64,000 nt of DNA from Paracoccaceae bacterium (GCA_030697175.1 JAUYQR010000024.1:1-64000); one strand, 5' to 3'. Numbered from the stretch's first letter, positions 34,382 to 45,296 are shown. The notes: generated by a model from the sequence alone, not told the origin. Translations and numbers: made by a program.

Positions 34382-35470
34382 ATGTCACTTGAACTGCAAG
34401 GCGTGTCGCGGTCGGTCGGGGGCAGGGCGCATATCCACCCCACCAGCCTCACGCTTGAAAACGGCACGATGAACGTCCTTCTCGGGCCAACCTCGGCAGG
34501 CAAGACCAGCCTGATGCGCCTGATGGCGGGCCTCGACAAACCCACCACCGGTCGCATCCTGTGGCAGGGCGCTGACGTCACCGGCCAGCGCGTGCAGGAC
34601 CGCAAGGTCGCGATGGTCTACCAGCAGTTCATCAACTACCCCGCAATGTCGGTCTACGACAACATCGCCTCGCCGATGCGCCTGATGGGCAAATCCGCGG
34701 CCGAGGTTGACCGCGCCGTGCGCGAAACCGCCGACATGCTGAAACTGACGCCGATGCTGCAACGCAAACCCCTGGAGCTTTCGGGTGGCCAGCAGCAGCG
34801 CTGCGCCCTGGCCCGCGCGCTGGTCAAAGGCGCGGGCCTCGTCCTTCTGGATGAACCCCTCGCCAACCTCGATTACAAGCTGCGCGAGGAACTCCGCATC
34901 GAAATTCCCCGCATCTTCGAGGCGTCCGGCGCGATCTTCGTCTACGCCACCACCGAACCCGAAGAGGCACTCCTCCTGGGCGGCAATACCGCAACCCTCT
35001 GGGAAGGCCGCGTCACCCAGTTCGGCCCGACGCCAAGCGTCTACCGCCTGCCCGCCGATGCCACCACCGCGCGTGTCTTCTCCGACCCGCCGATGAATTT
35101 CATTCCCTGCCGCAAGGAAGGCACCCGCCTGACCTTCGCAGGCGAGGCCCACGCCCCTGCCACCGGAACTTTTGCCGCGATCCCTGATGGCACCTATCAG
35201 GCCGGCTTCCGCGCGAACCACATCACCCTGAACCGCCACTCGGGCGACGCTGTGGAATTCCGCTGCACCCTTGGCGTGACCGAAATCACCGGGTCGGAAA
35301 CCTTCGTCCACCTGACCCACGGCTCCGACAAATGGGTGGGCCTTGTCCACGGCGTGCATCAGCTTGACCCCGGCTCGCAGGTCTCGATCTTCCTTGATCC
35401 CGCGCACGTCTACCTCTTCGACGCCGAGGGTCGCCTTGCCGCCCCGGCCCCTTATGCGATGGCGGCCTAA
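34382..35470 (+). CDS. glpS: Glycerol ABC transporter ATPase GlpS (degenerate H-loop)
   Basis: A 362-residue ABC importer ATPase with a C-terminal TOBE-type regulatory domain. Walker A is GPTSAGKT (35-42), the signature LSGGQ (133-137), Walker B LVLLDEP (153-159). The H-loop, normally VTHD, reads YATTEPEEA with Thr191 in place of His. It pairs with GlpT, whose signature is degenerate instead, so together they form one standard and one degenerate ATP site. The operon order glpD-S-T-P-Q-U-V is that described for the glycerol transporter of Rhizobium leguminosarum. Overlaps glpT by one base. Confidence 0.9.
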   Translation: MSLELQGVSRSVGGRAHIHPTSLTLENGTMNVLLGPTSAGKTSLMRLMAGLDKPTTGRILWQGADVTGQRVQDRKVAMVYQQFINYPAMSVYDNIASPMRLMGKSAAEVDRAVRETADMLKLTPMLQRKPLELSGGQQQRCALARALVKGAGLVLLDEPLANLDYKLREELRIEIPRIFEASGAIFVYATTEPEEALLLGGNTATLWEGRVTQFGPTPSVYRLPADATTARVFSDPPMNFIPCRKEGTRLTFAGEAHAPATGTFAAIPDGTYQAGFRANHITLNRHSGDAVEFRCTLGVTEITGSETFVHLTHGSDKWVGLVHGVHQLDPGSQVSIFLDPAHVYLFDAEGRLAAPAPYAMAA

Positions 35471-36539
35471 TGTCCCAGATCACCCTTTCAAAACTGGCGC
35501 ACAGCTACTCCGCCACCCCCAAATCCGAGGCCGACTACGCGCTGAAGGAAATGGATCACGTCTGGCAGGACGGCGGCGCCTATGCGCTCCTCGGGTCTTC
35601 TGGCTGCGGCAAGACCACGCTTCTCAACATCATCTCCGGCCTCGTCCGCCCCTCGCAGGGCCGCGTCCTTTTCGGTGACCGCGACGTGACCGATGCCGCC
35701 ACGACCGAACGCAACATCGCGCAGGTGTTCCAGTTTCCGGTCGTCTACGACACCATGACCGTGCGCGACAACCTGTCGTTCCCGCTGCGCAATCGCGGCA
35801 TGGATGCCGCCTACATCGCCAAGCGTGTGAACCAGATTGCCCAGATGATCGGGATGGAAGCCATCCTCAACCGCAAGGCGCGCGGGCTGACCGCCGATGC
35901 CAAGCAGAAGATCTCCCTTGGCCGCGGCATGGTGCGCGAAGACGTGAACGCCATCCTCTTCGACGAGCCCCTGACGGTCATCGACCCGCACATGAAATGG
36001 GAACTGCGCACCCAGTTGAAACAACTGCACCGCCAGTTCGGCCACACCATGATCTACGTCACCCATGACCAGACCGAGGCGCTGACCTTCGCCGACAAGG
36101 TCGTCGTCATGTATGACGGCCGTGTCGTGCAGATGGGCACGCCGGAAGACCTGTTCGAAACGCCGGCGCACACCTTCGTCGGCTATTTCATCGGCTCGCC
36201 GGGGATGAACCTGTTCGACGCCGAAGTGACCGGCACCGAGGCGCGCCTGCAAGGCGCCACGGTGTCTTTGGGTGCGGCCTATGGGCCAATCAAGGGCCGC
36301 ACCCAAATCGGTATCCGCCCGGAATATGTGGTGTTGGGCGACGAGGGGCTGCCGATCGACGTCAAGCGGGTGGAAGATGTCGGCCGCCACCGCATCGTCC
36401 GCGCCAGCCTGAATGGCCAGCCCCTGAACGCCATCCTGCCCGAAGGGGCCAGCCTTCCGTCAGATCCCCGCGTCACCTTCGCGCCGGGCCGGACCAACGT
36501 CTACGCCGACGACTGGCGCGTGCAAGGGAGGGCCGTCTG

Positions 36540-36540
<1 letters not shown>
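35470..36540 (+). CDS. glpT: Glycerol ABC transporter ATPase GlpT (degenerate signature)
   Basis: A 356-residue ABC ATPase. Walker A GSSGCGKT (42-49), Walker B AILFDEP (161-167) and the H-loop His199 (VTHDQTEAL) are standard, but the ABC signature LSGGQ is replaced by LTADAKQKISL (140-150). Partner of GlpS in the heterodimeric engine of the glycerol importer. The C-terminal domain, with FIGSPGMNLFDAEV, is the MalK-like regulatory fold. Not to be confused with the unrelated glycerol-3-phosphate antiporter GlpT of E. coli. Overlaps neighbours by one base on each side. Confidence 0.9.
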
Positions 36541-37411
<871 letters not shown>

Positions 37412-37412
<1 letters not shown>

Positions 37413-38215
37413 TGCGCATCAAATCCTCCGCCGTCGTGATGACGCTCTACCTGCTGTTCCTGCTGATCCCGATCTACTGGCTGATCAACATGAGCCTCAA
37501 GACCAACACCGAGATCACCTCGACCTTCTCGCTCTTTCCGCAAAACCTGACGCTGCAGAACTACGTCACCATCCTGACCGATCCGTCGTGGTACATGGGC
37601 TACGTCAACTCGATGATCTACGTCACGATGAACGTGATCATCTCGCTGGCCGTCGCTCTTCCCGCCGCCTACGCCTTCTCGCGCTACAACTTCATGGGCG
37701 ACAAGCACCTGTTCTTCTGGCTTCTGACCAACCGCATGGCCCCGCCCGCTGTGTTCGCGCTGCCGTTCTTCCAGCTTTACTCCGCCTTCGGCCTGATCGA
37801 CACGCACATCGCCGTCGCCCTCGCACACTGCCTCTTCAACGTCCCCCTCGCGGTCTGGATCCTCGAAGGCTTCATGCGCGGCGTCCCGAAGGAAATCGAC
37901 GAAACCGCCTATATCGACGGCTATTCGTTCCCCAAGTTCTTCGTGAAGATCTTCATGCCCCTGATCGCCAGCGGCATCGGCGTCACCGCCTTCTTCTGCT
38001 TCATGTTCTCGTGGATCGAGCTTCTCCTCGCCCGCACCCTCACCACGACCGACGCCAAACCCATCGCCGCCACGATGACCCGCACGGTTTCGGCCTCGGG
38101 CATGGATTGGGGCGTCCTCGCCGCCGCCGGGGTGCTGACCATCGTGCCGGGCGCGCTCGTGATCTACTTTGTCCGCAACTACATCGCCAAGGGCTTTGCC
38201 CTGGGAAGGGTGTGA
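37412..38215 (+). CDS. glpQ: Glycerol ABC transporter permease GlpQ
   Basis: A 267-residue permease of the MalG/UgpE type with six predicted helices and the EAA loop IDETAYIDGYSFPKFFVKIF. It forms the membrane channel with GlpP. The start is the ATG in TGATG at 37412; the frame is open further upstream, but that part only shadows glpP. In this operon type GlpQ is a permease and not the glycerophosphodiesterase that has the same name in E. coli. Confidence 0.93.
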
Positions 38216-38619
38216 TGACCGCCAGCCGCTGGAATACCCTCTACGCCGCCCTCGCCGCCCTGATGGCCGCGATCCTCGCCCTCCTTCTCTGGGCCGTGCC
38301 CACCGACGCCGACGGGGTGCGCGAATGGACCGGGCAACTGATCCCCGGCTTCTGGATGGCATGGAGCTTTCCGGTCGCGCTGTTCTTCTTCATCATTGCC
38401 TGCCTTCTGATCATCTTCACGCTGCTGGCGATCCGCTGGCCCGAAACCCCCCGCGTCGGCATCCTGCGCATCGAGACCACGCGCGGCGACCGGCTTTTCA
38501 TCTCGCTCTTGGGCTCGGCCTTCATCTGCCTTGGCTGGCTCTTCTTCTTCGGCGCTCCGCTGACCGGCGCGCTGATCCTTTGCCTGATCTACGTCGCTGC
38601 GGTGTTCCGCTGGGTGTGA
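38215..38619 (+). CDS. glpU: Small membrane protein GlpU (DUF2160)
   Basis: A 134-residue protein with about four hydrophobic segments (near residues 10-28, 45-72, 96-115 and 117-132) and a short polar region with RIETTRGDRLF. It matches DUF2160, found in glycerol ABC operons of alphaproteobacteria between the permeases and the binding protein. Its role is not known; it might assemble or gate the transporter. It overlaps glpQ by one base (TGATG). Confidence 0.85.
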   Translation: MTASRWNTLYAALAALMAAILALLLWAVPTDADGVREWTGQLIPGFWMAWSFPVALFFFIIACLLIIFTLLAIRWPETPRVGILRIETTRGDRLFISLLGSAFICLGWLFFFGAPLTGALILCLIYVAAVFRWV

Positions 38620-38707
38620 TCGGGAAAAACCGCTTCCGGGCGGGGGCCAACGCTCCGCCCGAAGGCAAGACGACTGCAAAACGTCTCAACATTCTGGGAG
38701 GAATCAC

Positions 38708-40429
38708 ATGAGACTACGCCAGACCACAACCGCCATGGCGCTTGCGCTGATGGCCTTTGGCCTGCCCGCCTGGGCAGACATGGAGGCAGCAAAGGCGTTT
38801 CTTGATACCGAGATCGGCGATCTCTCGACGCTCGACCGCGCCGGACAAGAAGCCGAGATGCAGTGGTTCATCGACGCGGCCAAGCCCTATGCAGGCATGG
38901 AAATCAAGGTCGTGTCGGAAACCATCGACACGCACAGCTACGAATCCAAGGTGCTGGCCCCGGCCTTCACCGCGATCACCGGCATCAAGATCACCCATGA
39001 CCTGATCGGTGAAGGTGACGTCGTCGAAAAGCTGCAGACGCAGATGCAGTCGGGTGAAAACATCTATGACGCCTACATCAACGACAGCGACCTGATCGGC
39101 ACCCACTGGCGCTATCAACAGGTTCGCAACCTGACCGACTGGATGGCCGGCGAAGGTGCCGCCGTCACCAACCCGAACCTGGATCTGGCCGACTTCATCG
39201 GCACCAAGTTCACCACCGCTCCGGACGGCAAGCTGTATCAGCTTCCCGACCAGCAGTTCGCCAACCTCTACTGGTTCCGCTACGACTGGTTCAACGACCA
39301 GAAGACCAAGGACGACTTCAAGGCCAAGTATGGCTACGATCTCGGCGTCCCGGTCAACTGGTCGGCCTACGAGGACATCGCCGAGTTCTTTACCGGGCGC
39401 GACATGTCCTACATGGGCGGGCCGACGTCGGTCTGGGGCAACATGGACTACGGCAAGAAAGACCCCTCGCTCGGCTGGCGTTACACCGATGCGTGGATGT
39501 CGATGGCCGGTATGGGCGACGTCGGCGAACCGAACGGTCTGCCGGTCGACGAATGGGGCGTTCGCGTCGACGAAAACTCCCGTCCCGTCGGCTCTTGCGT
39601 GACCCGTGGTGGCGCGACCAACGACGCGGCGGCGGTCTATGCCGTGACCAAGGCGATCGAATGGCTGCAGAAGTACACCCCGCCAGAAGCCCAAGGCATG
39701 ACCTTCGGCGAAGCCGGCCCGGTTCCTGCCCAGGGTGCTATTGCCCAGCAGATGTTCTGGTACACCGCCTTCACCGCAGCGTCGGTCGTCCCCGGAACCC
39801 CGGTGATGAACGAGGATGGCACGCCCAAGTGGCGCATGGCCCCCTCGCCGCACGGCGTCTACTGGCAGGAAGGCCAGAAGATCGGCTACCAGGACGTGGG
39901 TTCGTGGACCCTGATGAAGTCCACCCCGGTGGACCGCGCCCAGGCTGCATGGCTCTACGCCCAGTTCGTCACGTCGAAGACTGTCGATGTGAAGAAGGCG
40001 CATGTCGGTCTGACCTTCGTGCGTGAATCCACGATCCAGCACCAGTCGTTCACCGATCGCGCCCCGAAACTCGGCGGCCTGATCGAATTCTACCGCTCGC
40101 CAGCCCGCGTTCAGTGGTCGCCCACCGGCACCAACATCCCGGATTATCCGAAGATGGCGCAGCTGTGGTGGCAGAACATCGGCGACGCCATGTCGGGTTC
40201 CAAGACCCCGCAAGAGGCACTCGACAGCCTCTGCGCCGAGCAGGAGAAAGTGCTGGAGCGGATCGAACGCGCCGGCGTGCAGGGCGACATCGGTCCGAAG
40301 ATGGGCGAAGTGATGGACGCCCAATACTGGATCGACCAGCCGGGCGCTCCGGTCGCCAAGCTGGCGAACGAGGACGAAGAGCCCAAGACGATCTCGTATG
40401 ACGAGCTGCTGAAGTCCTGGCAGAACTAA
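38708..40429 (+). CDS. glpV: Glycerol ABC transporter substrate-binding protein GlpV
   Basis: A 573-residue periplasmic extracellular solute-binding protein, family 1. The signal peptide is MRLRQTTTAMALALMAFGLP with cleavage near AWAD. The mature part binds the substrate between two lobes (EFFTGRDMSYMGGPTSVWGN region mid-chain). It is longer than the usual 400-450 residues of the family, as is typical for the glycerol-specific group. GGAGGAA precedes the ATG. It ends the operon; two strong hairpins follow (40437 and 40476). Confidence 0.92.
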   Translation: MRLRQTTTAMALALMAFGLPAWADMEAAKAFLDTEIGDLSTLDRAGQEAEMQWFIDAAKPYAGMEIKVVSETIDTHSYESKVLAPAFTAITGIKITHDLIGEGDVVEKLQTQMQSGENIYDAYINDSDLIGTHWRYQQVRNLTDWMAGEGAAVTNPNLDLADFIGTKFTTAPDGKLYQLPDQQFANLYWFRYDWFNDQKTKDDFKAKYGYDLGVPVNWSAYEDIAEFFTGRDMSYMGGPTSVWGNMDYGKKDPSLGWRYTDAWMSMAGMGDVGEPNGLPVDEWGVRVDENSRPVGSCVTRGGATNDAAAVYAVTKAIEWLQKYTPPEAQGMTFGEAGPVPAQGAIAQQMFWYTAFTAASVVPGTPVMNEDGTPKWRMAPSPHGVYWQEGQKIGYQDVGSWTLMKSTPVDRAQAAWLYAQFVTSKTVDVKKAHVGLTFVRESTIQHQSFTDRAPKLGGLIEFYRSPARVQWSPTGTNIPDYPKMAQLWWQNIGDAMSGSKTPQEALDSLCAEQEKVLERIERAGVQGDIGPKMGEVMDAQYWIDQPGAPVAKLANEDEEPKTISYDELLKSWQN

Positions 40430-40436
40430 GCCTGAA

Positions 40437-40461
40437 GGGGGGCGAGGTCACCTCGCCCCCC
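40437..40461 (+). terminator. Terminator hairpin after glpV
   Basis: A 12-bp perfect inverted repeat (40437-40448 with 40450-40461, GGGGGGCGAGGT and its complement) eight bases after the glpV stop. No T-run follows, but the high stability and position support operon termination. Confidence 0.6.
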
Positions 40462-40550
40462 ATTCACCTGTTCTAAAATATCCCCGCCGGAGGCTCCTGC
40501 CGTATCTGACGGAAGCCTCCGGCGGGGATATTTCAAGACAGATGAAACGG
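40460..40550. repeat. Two head-to-head copies of the GGGGATATTT element forming a 20-bp palindrome
   Basis: Arms 40476-40495 and 40514-40533 are perfectly complementary over 20 bp (AAATATCCCCGCCGGAGGCT). Each arm is one copy of the dispersed element; the flanks also match it: TTTAGAACAGGTGAATGG on the minus strand and CAAGACAGATGAAACGG on the plus strand. It lies between glpV and glpK and could end transcription from either side. Confidence 0.65.
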
Positions 40551-40614
40551 GAAAAGATCTTACCTGACTGTTAATGCGCCCGTTAAGTCATTGAAAATAA
40601 AGGCGGTGACTTCA

Positions 40615-40631
40615 TGTCCCACGGTGGGACA
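40615..40631. repeat. TGTCCCACGGTGGGACA palindrome before glpK
   Basis: An 8-bp perfect inverted repeat around one G, identical in all 17 bases to 254-270 after leuA. It starts one base into an ATG frame that runs into glpK and lies 34 bases before the preferred glpK start, so it might be an operator or a repeat. Confidence 0.5.
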
Positions 40632-40664
40632 CCTCTCCGCCAAGACCCCGAGGGACCGCGATCC

Positions 40665-42149
40665 ATGACCCACATCCTCGCCATCGACCAAGGCACCACC
40701 TCATCCCGTGCGATCCTTTTCGACGCCACCCTCCGTCCCATGGCCTCCGCCCAGGAAGAATTCCCCCAGATCTACCCGCACCCCGGCTGGGTCGAACACA
40801 ACCCCGCCGACCTCTGGTCCAGCGTGGCCGGCACCGCCCGCGCCGCCATCGAAAAGGCCGGTATCGCCGCCACCTCCATCGCCGCCATAGGCATCACCAA
40901 CCAGCGCGAGACAACCCTGATCTGGGACCGCGCCAACGGCCACCCGATCCACAACGCCATCGTCTGGCAAGACCGCCGCACCGCCGACACCTGCGACGCC
41001 CTCAAGGACGCCGGCCATGAGCCGATGATCACCGCCCGCACCGGCCTCCTCCTCGATCCCTATTTCTCCGCCACCAAGGTAAAGTGGCTCCTTGACCACA
41101 TCCCCGGCGCCCGCGCCCGCGCCGCGAAGGGCGAACTTGCCTTCGGCACCGTCGACACCTGGCTGATCTGGAACCTCACCGGCGGCCGCGTCCACGCCAC
41201 CGACGCCACCAATGCCGCCCGCACCATGCTTTACAACATCGCCAAGGGCGAATGGGACGCCGAGATCTGCGCTCTGTTGGACATCCCTCTGTCGCTCCTG
41301 CCGCAGGTCCATGACTGCGCCGCTCCCTTCGGCACCACCCGTGCCGACCTTTTCGGCCGCGAGATCCCGATCCTCGGCGTCGCCGGCGACCAGCAGGCCG
41401 CCACCGTCGGCCAGGCCTGCTTTTCCCCCGGCATGATGAAATCCACCTATGGCACTGGCTGTTTTGCCCTTCTCAACACCGGTGCAGACATTGTCCCGTC
41501 GAAGAACCGCCTGCTGACAACCATTGCCTACCAGTTGAAAGGTCAGCCCACCTACGCGCTGGAAGGTTCGATCTTTATCGCCGGAGCAGTCGTCCAGTGG
41601 CTCCGCGACGGGCTCAAGATCATCCGCGAGGCGAAGGAGACCCAGCCCCTTGCCGAAGCTGCCGATGCAGCGCAGGGCGTGATCCTTGTCCCCGCCTTCA
41701 CTGGCCTTGGCGCACCCTACTGGCGGCCTGACAGTCGCGGCGCGATCTATGGCCTGACCCGCAACTCCGGCCCCGCAGAACTGGCCCGCGCCGCTTTGGA
41801 AAGCGTGGGCTACCAGACCCGCGACCTGTTGGAGGCGATGCGCGCCGACTGGGGCGCCGCCGCTGACGGGGTCCTGCGCGTCGACGGCGGCATGACCGCA
41901 AGCGACTGGGCCATGCAGTTCCTGTCGGATATCCTCGGCGCCCCGGTGGATCGGCCCAAGGTGACCGAGACCACGGCCCTTGGTGCGGCCTACCTCGCCG
42001 GGATGCAGGCCGGGGTCTGCGGCACACCTGAGGAGTTCGCCAAAAGCTGGGCGCTTGACCGCCGCTTCACCCCCTCGATGGACGAAGCGACCCGCGCCGC
42101 GAAATATGCTCGCTGGGGCCGGGCCGTTGCCGCGACGATGTCACTATGA
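40665..42149 (+). CDS. glpK: Glycerol kinase
   Basis: FGGY-family kinase that phosphorylates glycerol to glycerol 3-phosphate after import. The 494-residue protein starts [20 protein letters not shown], has GWVEHNP and IVWQDRRTA in the substrate region, and [13 protein letters not shown] near residue 243. ATG 40665 has GAGGGA about ten bases upstream and gives the standard length; the longer frame from 40614 adds 17 residues overlapping the palindrome. It ends in an ATGA overlap with the next gene. It completes the route GlpSTPQUV, GlpK, GlpD. Confidence 0.96.
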   Translation: MTHILAIDQGTTSSRAILFDATLRPMASAQEEFPQIYPHPGWVEHNPADLWSSVAGTARAAIEKAGIAATSIAAIGITNQRETTLIWDRANGHPIHNAIVWQDRRTADTCDALKDAGHEPMITARTGLLLDPYFSATKVKWLLDHIPGARARAAKGELAFGTVDTWLIWNLTGGRVHATDATNAARTMLYNIAKGEWDAEICALLDIPLSLLPQVHDCAAPFGTTRADLFGREIPILGVAGDQQAATVGQACFSPGMMKSTYGTGCFALLNTGADIVPSKNRLLTTIAYQLKGQPTYALEGSIFIAGAVVQWLRDGLKIIREAKETQPLAEAADAAQGVILVPAFTGLGAPYWRPDSRGAIYGLTRNSGPAELARAALESVGYQTRDLLEAMRADWGAAADGVLRVDGGMTASDWAMQFLSDILGAPVDRPKVTETTALGAAYLAGMQAGVCGTPEEFAKSWALDRRFTPSMDEATRAAKYARWGRAVAATMSL

Positions 42150-43270
42150 CCCCCTTTGCCATTGCCAGCCCTCCGCGCATCCTGTTCGGTCGAGGCGGGG
42201 CGGCCAAAGCGCCCGCCCTGATCAGAGCTTTCGGTCTGCGCGGCGTGATCGTCCACGGCGCAAATGCGGATCGTGCAAGATGGCTGACCGAAGCGCTGCC
42301 GGACACGCTGGCGATCGCCTGTGCCGGTGAGCCAACCCTGACAGACCTTGACGCTGCACTGGGGCAAGCCCGGGCCCACGCCCCGCAATGGGTAGCGGCG
42401 ATCGGCGGGGGTGCGGTCCTTGACATGGGCAAGGCACTTGCCGCGCTGGTCCCTTCGGCAAGCCCGGCGATGGATCATCTGGAGGTGGTCGGAAGATCGC
42501 TTCCCCTGACAACCGCACCGCTGCCCTTCATCGCTATCCCGACCACCAGTGGCACCGGGGCCGAGGCGACACGCAATGCAGTGATCGGCCTGCCCGACCA
42601 TGGCCGCAAGGTCAGCCTGCGCGACGACCGGATGATCGCGCGCTTGGCCATCGTGGACCCGGCGCTTACCGACCATTGCCCCCGCGGGGTAACCCTTGCC
42701 TCTGGTCTCGATGCGCTGGTGCAGGTGATCGAACCCTACGTCTCATGCAAGGCCACGCCGTACACCGATGCACTGACGCGGCCGGCAATCGGCCCCGGCC
42801 TTGCAGCGCTGCGTCGATTGATGGACGGCGAAGATTCAGCGGCCCGTGACACGATGGCGTGGGTCAGTCTCTGCGGCGGCCTGGCGCTGTCGAATGCCGG
42901 GCTTGGCGCGGTGCACGGATTTGCCGGCGTGATCGGCGGCATGACCGGTGCCGCACACGGCGCGATCTGCGGGGCCCTGATCGGCCCGGTGCTGGCGGCA
43001 AACTGCGCAGCCAGCTCGGGCAACGCCCGCGAAAGACTGGGCCAAGTCTGCGATATCATCGCCGCTGCCTTCGGCACGGCCGCTGATGCGGCCCCTCAGG
43101 CGCTGCAAACCTGGGCGCGTGGTGCGGGCTTGTCGGATCTTGCGGGCTTGGGTGTGCGCCCTGAGGATCATGCAGCGATTGTTGCAGCCTCTGCCTCGGC
43201 CTCTTCCATGAAGGGCAATCCGGTCTTGCTGCCGGACGCGGCCTTGCTGGATATTCTGCGGCGCTCCTGA
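42146..43270 (+). CDS. Iron-type alcohol dehydrogenase homologue with altered metal site
   Basis: A 374-residue group III (Fe-ADH) protein: [13 protein letters not shown] (88-100) and [11 protein letters not shown] (132-142) bind the nucleotide and substrate. The metal ligands of FucO-type enzymes (Asp, His, His, His) appear here as Asp189, Gln193, His257 and His271, so one His is Gln; the nearby catalytic-region His is Gly261. That may mean a different metal, or none as in maleylacetate reductases. It is translationally coupled to glpK, so a glycerol- or three-carbon-related substrate (dihydroxyacetone, propanediol, glycerol) is plausible. Confidence 0.82.
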   Translation: MTPFAIASPPRILFGRGGAAKAPALIRAFGLRGVIVHGANADRARWLTEALPDTLAIACAGEPTLTDLDAALGQARAHAPQWVAAIGGGAVLDMGKALAALVPSASPAMDHLEVVGRSLPLTTAPLPFIAIPTTSGTGAEATRNAVIGLPDHGRKVSLRDDRMIARLAIVDPALTDHCPRGVTLASGLDALVQVIEPYVSCKATPYTDALTRPAIGPGLAALRRLMDGEDSAARDTMAWVSLCGGLALSNAGLGAVHGFAGVIGGMTGAAHGAICGALIGPVLAANCAASSGNARERLGQVCDIIAAAFGTAADAAPQALQTWARGAGLSDLAGLGVRPEDHAAIVAASASASSMKGNPVLLPDAALLDILRRS

Positions 43271-43335
43271 TCTTGATCAAGGCGGCTCTGCGCAGCGGGA
43301 GTATGAACCCAACAGGTGAAACACTGGAGGCTCTC

Positions 43336-43512
43336 ATGCTGCGCCTGACGATGATCCTGTTTTCGATGATTTCTACCGCCCTCATGGGCACCGCGATCAT
43401 TATCGTGCTGACATTGGGGTGGGTCGATCTGACGTCCATCCTTGCTTCGGCTGCCATCGGGTTTCTTCTGGCGATACCAGCAAGCTGGATCGTCGCACGA
43501 AACATTGCCTGA
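43336..43512 (+). CDS. Small two-helix membrane protein
   Basis: A 58-residue protein with two hydrophobic segments (about 4-28 and 34-54) and ending ASWIVARNIA. TGGAGG lies six bases before the ATG; the frame is open upstream but lacks a good site. Similar short proteins are conserved in Rhodobacterales genomes (some carry the misleading name CTP synthetase), which I recall by pattern only. Function unknown. Confidence 0.65.
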   Translation: MLRLTMILFSMISTALMGTAIIIVLTLGWVDLTSILASAAIGFLLAIPASWIVARNIA

Positions 43513-43566
43513 GCGACGGAAACTGCCATTCCAACCGTATGAAGCGTTAAACTCAGGAGCCATGCA

Positions 43567-44061
43567 ATGTCCGCCCCGACAGCCTATTCCCGAACCCAGA
43601 TCGTGCTTCACTGGATCATCGCCGTTCTGATCATCGGCAACCTGATCTTTGGCGAAGAGATTGGCGATGCTTACGACACATTGCGCGATACGGGCGTTGC
43701 CAATTACGACCTGATGACGCTGGGTCATATCGGGGCCGGAGTGCTGGTCTTGCTGTTCGGCATTTGGCGGTTGGGTCTGCGCCTGAGGCGCGGTGTGCCA
43801 GAGACGACGGGCGCAGGCTCGGCTTTGACGGACCGCGCCTCTGCGGTTGTGCATTGGGTATTCTATGCGCTGATTCTGGCGGTGCCGACCACCGGCCTTG
43901 CCGCGTGGTTTGGCGGGCTGCACGAAGCGGCGGATTTGCATGAACTGGCGAAGCCCGTTTTCATAGTGCTGATCGCAGCCCATGTAGCAGGTGCGCTATG
44001 GCACCATTTCTGGTTGAAGGACGGGCTTTTGGACCGGATGCGCATGGCGCGGCAGGCCTGA
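43567..44061 (+). CDS. Cytochrome b561 family protein
   Basis: A 164-residue four-helix membrane cytochrome. His15 (QIVLHWIIAVLI), the His in TLGHIGAGVLVLLFG, the His in AVVHWVFYALIL and the His in IAAHVAGALWHHFW are at the usual heme b ligand positions of the YodB/CybB group. It would shuttle electrons between quinone and a partner such as superoxide or a periplasmic enzyme. It converges with the hydrolase gene directly, with stops adjacent at 44061 and 44062. Confidence 0.9.
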   Translation: MSAPTAYSRTQIVLHWIIAVLIIGNLIFGEEIGDAYDTLRDTGVANYDLMTLGHIGAGVLVLLFGIWRLGLRLRRGVPETTGAGSALTDRASAVVHWVFYALILAVPTTGLAAWFGGLHEAADLHELAKPVFIVLIAAHVAGALWHHFWLKDGLLDRMRMARQA

Positions 44062-44823
44062 CTAGGCGTCCAGAAAAACCCGCACAGCTTCTTCGAATTC
44101 GCGCGGCTTTTCCGCATGCAGCCAATGCCCGGCGCCGGGAATCTTGGCAAATCGCGCCTTGGGAAACAGGGCACGGACAGTGTCGCGGTGTTCGGGGCGG
44201 ACGTAACTGCTATCGGCCCCGGTCAGAAACAGTGCCGGCCCGCTGGAGTGGCCTGAGGTGCCGGGCCAACCGACGATCTTTGACATTTCAGTTGCAAGCA
44301 CGTCGAGGTTCAGCCGCCAGACCGGTGGCTTTTCGCGAAAGTCCAGCGATTGCAGGAAGAACGCGCGCAAGGCGGGATCGTCAACTGAAGTTGCCAGCGC
44401 CGCGTCCGCTTCGGCACGGGTTGTCACTGTCGCAAGGTCGACGCCTCGCATCGCGAGCGCATGGCGTGTCTGGTCATGGCTGTAGGCAACCGGCGCGATA
44501 TCGGCCACCACCAGCCGGCGGATCAGGTCCGGGCGCGTCAGGGCAAGCACCATCGACGCCTTGCCGCCCATCGAATGACCCAGGAGGTCGGCCCGCCCGC
44601 CAAGGCCTTCGACCACCTCGGCCAGATCTGCTGCCATTTCGGGGTAGCCCTGCACATCGCTGCGCGGGCTCATGCCGTGGTTGCGCATGTCCACCGCCAC
44701 CACATCACGACGGTCTGCCAGACGCCGGGCAATCACGCCCCAATTGCGCGCCGATCCGTAAAGCCCGTGCGCTATGACCAAAGGCAAGGCATCGTCGGGC
44801 AGTGTTGCGGGGTGGTGGATCAT
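44062..44823 (-). CDS. Alpha/beta hydrolase (YbfF-like esterase)
   Basis: A 253-residue hydrolase: oxyanion-region HGLYGSARNWG, nucleophile Ser in LLGHSMGGKASMVLAL, and the catalytic His in PGAGHWLHAEKP. The pattern DMRNHGMSPRS is typical of the YbfF/acyl-CoA esterase group. The ATG at 44823 has GAGG at better spacing than the ATG at 44832, three codons earlier. Cytosolic; substrate unknown. Confidence 0.88.
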   Translation of the reverse strand: MIHHPATLPDDALPLVIAHGLYGSARNWGVIARRLADRRDVVAVDMRNHGMSPRSDVQGYPEMAADLAEVVEGLGGRADLLGHSMGGKASMVLALTRPDLIRRLVVADIAPVAYSHDQTRHALAMRGVDLATVTTRAEADAALATSVDDPALRAFFLQSLDFREKPPVWRLNLDVLATEMSKIVGWPGTSGHSSGPALFLTGADSSYVRPEHRDTVRALFPKARFAKIPGAGHWLHAEKPREFEEAVRVFLDA

Positions 44824-44930
44824 TGCGAGCATACCTCGTTCTATCCAGCGGCTTGCAAGGAGGCCAGAGGTGTTGAACCCCGCAGGGTTCGCCCGTAGGT
44901 AGGCCGGATGCAGGCACCGGGTGGCAGAAG

Positions 44931-45296
44931 ATGAGCGCGGTCACCATCCAGCAGAGGGCGGATCGGGTCGCGCAGTTGATGGACGAACGGTTGGCGGTTG
45001 GCGGTCGCGGGCTGCAGGCAAAGCTTGACCGTGGCCGCCGGCGCTTGCCACGCCGTGTGCGCGATGCCGCGGCGGCACTGGCAGAGGCTTCACACAAGGC
45101 ACGCAACCCAAAGCTGCTTCGTCAGATTGACCAAGGCCAGGTATCTGATGCCTACGACATTTGCGTCCGTCACCTGATGGCGATCGACCCCGCCTTGCGC
45201 CGCCGCCGGATCTTCGCAACGATTCTGAGTTCGGCGGCGCTTGCGGTGCTGTCTGCGGCCCTTCTGGTGGCAGGCTTTCTGGCGTGGCGTGGATAG
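44931..45296 (+). CDS. Hypothetical protein with C-terminal membrane anchor
   Basis: A 121-residue basic protein (many Arg and Lys in residues 20-95) with a single C-terminal hydrophobic segment (about 97-118, LSSAALAVLSAALLVAGFLA). A tail-anchored or single-pass topology with a cytosolic basic domain is likely. No family is recognised with confidence. It stands between the divergent hydrolase and the convergent glyA. Confidence 0.65.
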   Translation: MSAVTIQQRADRVAQLMDERLAVGGRGLQAKLDRGRRRLPRRVRDAAAALAEASHKARNPKLLRQIDQGQVSDAYDICVRHLMAIDPALRRRRIFATILSSAALAVLSAALLVAGFLAWRG

